From the NCBI GenBank assembly GCA_015057755.1, contig SVDR01000082.1, positions 1,972 to 8,227 on the forward strand: a stretch of DNA of 6,256 nt, read 5' to 3'. The notes under the pieces were generated by a model. That model did no database searches, was not told the origin of the DNA, and saw nothing but the letters and a program-made list of their open reading frames with translations. The DNA comes from Lachnoclostridium sp. GTDB taxonomy: Bacteria; Bacillota_A; Clostridia; Lachnospirales; Lachnospiraceae. Both the position numbers and the translations under genes were made by a program. Of this stretch, positions 5,664 to 6,256 are shown one piece after another; within the stretch, counting starts at the first letter, position 1, and every line of letters begins with the position of its first letter.

Positions 5664-6194
5664 CTAGGTATCCGGCTTTTTCGCTTTCTCCACCGCAGTC
5701 TCCACGGCCTGCATCAAGGTCACGGAAGTGTACTGGGCTCCTGCGGGATATTCCAATCCTTCCAAAGACTGTTTTTCTAAAATCTGCGCCGCCAATTCTT
5801 CCATGGCCGGATGCATCAGGGGATACATGGTGGTCACGGACTCGCTTAAAGGTACGAGAGTGACGGAGGTGATCTGGTGGGCATCGACGGTTACTTCCAC
5901 ATTGGCAGACTGGCTGCCTAAAGTGATTGCTGCAGAGTAAATACCGGGGGTGTAACTTGCGGCCGTATCGTTGACAGATGCAGATGAGGGGGCATCACCG
6001 GACGGCTGTTCGGTAGACGGAGCATCTCCTGTTGTGCGCGATGCGGCAGTTTCTCCGCCTCCGGCAGAATCATTTTTCCCCGGGCGCAGCATGAATAATA
6101 ACAAAAGGAGCAGGAAAAGGGCGAACCCTACAAAGATCGCCGTGTAAATGATCTCCTTCATGCGGAGAACGATAATTTTCGTTTTAGAACTCAT
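5664..6194 (-). CDS. Membrane-anchored protein with FMN-binding-like domain (degenerate flavinylation motif)
   Basis: A 176-residue protein: a short positively charged N-terminus, one strong membrane segment (about 16-36, Leu-rich), an extracytoplasmic Gly/Ser/Thr/Ala/Pro linker (about 40-79), then a domain at 81-172. The domain pattern (YTPGIYSAAITL, then VEVTVDAHQITSVTLVPLSES, then AGAQYTSVTLMQAVETAVEKA) follows the FMN_bind family found in RnfG/NqrC and in many extracytoplasmic flavoproteins. In those, ApbE attaches FMN to the last Thr of an S/T-G-A-T motif. Here the matching residues 151-154 are A-G-A-Q, so covalent FMN is unlikely unless another residue is used. TYTS-like residues follow (Y155, T156, S157). 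The start ATG has AAAGGA seven bases upstream. The reading frame stays open upstream to the window edge, but there is no start codon there. It may be a non-flavinylated paralogue or partner of an electron-transfer system; its role is unknown. Confidence 0.8.
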   Translation of the reverse strand: MSSKTKIIVLRMKEIIYTAIFVGFALFLLLLLLFMLRPGKNDSAGGGETAASRTTGDAPSTEQPSGDAPSSASVNDTAASYTPGIYSAAITLGSQSANVEVTVDAHQITSVTLVPLSESVTTMYPLMHPAMEELAAQILEKQSLEGLEYPAGAQYTSVTLMQAVETAVEKAKKPDT

Positions 6195-6256
6195 GACAGG
6201 GTCCTTTACTATGTATTTTATACAGTTTATGAACGGGTTCCGGTGGATATTCCCAT
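6195..6256 (-). other. Upstream region of the FMN-binding-like gene
   Basis: On the minus strand this holds the AAAGGA ribosome site (6202-6207) and an AT-rich TATAAAATACAT (6211-6222) that might contain a -10. No convincing -35 lies 16-18 bases further upstream. All of this may instead be the end of another minus-strand gene: one reading frame stops at 6227-6229 and another at 6184-6186, just inside the downstream gene. The visible stretch is too short to decide. Confidence 0.3.

Noticed and set aside
6184..6256. End of a further minus-strand gene at the window edge
   Set aside because: Two frames could represent a C-terminus (stops at 6227-6229 and 6184-6186), but at most about 23 residues are visible and none is recognisable, so no gene is called.
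1..6256. CRISPR array, transposon, prophage, tRNA/rRNA or riboswitch
   Set aside because: I found no repeated spacer-like units, transposase or integrase motifs, terminal inverted repeats or structured RNA signature, and every stretch longer than about 160 bases is occupied by a gene.

Overview
The window looks like chromosomal core sequence from an anaerobic Firmicute of the class Clostridia, most likely a Lachnospiraceae relative. The reasons are moderate GC with AT-rich intergenic gaps, strong AGAGGGG-type ribosome binding sites, consensus sigma-A promoters, U-tract terminators, and an oxygen-sensitive class III ribonucleotide reductase. The assignment rests on protein character and gene style, not on a marker gene.

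Layout from left to right. (1) The last 49 codons of a GTPase that resembles HflX, plus strand. (2) After a 49-nt gap, a SagB/ThcOx-type FMN nitroreductase (201-1049). (3) A 156-nt regulatory gap. Its central inverted repeat can be read as a terminator for the nitroreductase, and also as a pair of NrdR boxes spaced about three helical turns apart. The right-hand box covers the -35 of a promoter with a perfect TATAAT. (4) nrdD (1206-3623), an anaerobic ribonucleoside-triphosphate reductase with an N-terminal ATP-cone, a glycyl-radical motif, and an extra C-terminal glutaredoxin/thioredoxin-like domain with a CPNC motif. A strong terminator follows, and no nrdG activase gene is adjacent. (5) A near-consensus promoter driving a probable two-gene operon: a YitT-family membrane protein (3768-4640) and, 13 nt later, an NAD-dependent D-2-hydroxyacid dehydrogenase (4654-5601). 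(6) A bidirectional terminator between convergent genes. (7) On the minus strand, a membrane-anchored protein with an FMN-binding-like domain (5664-6194), in which the usual flavin-acceptor threonine position is occupied by glutamine.

Functionally, the strongest unit is nrdD with its control region: dNTP synthesis without oxygen, probably repressed by NrdR when dATP/ATP is high, with the fused redox domain probably supplying electrons. The other genes are ordinary housekeeping or accessory genes with no evident shared pathway. I see no mobile element, CRISPR array, RNA gene or prophage signature. I do not see a wholly new system; the most notable points are the architecture of nrdD and its operator, and the altered FMN-binding motif.
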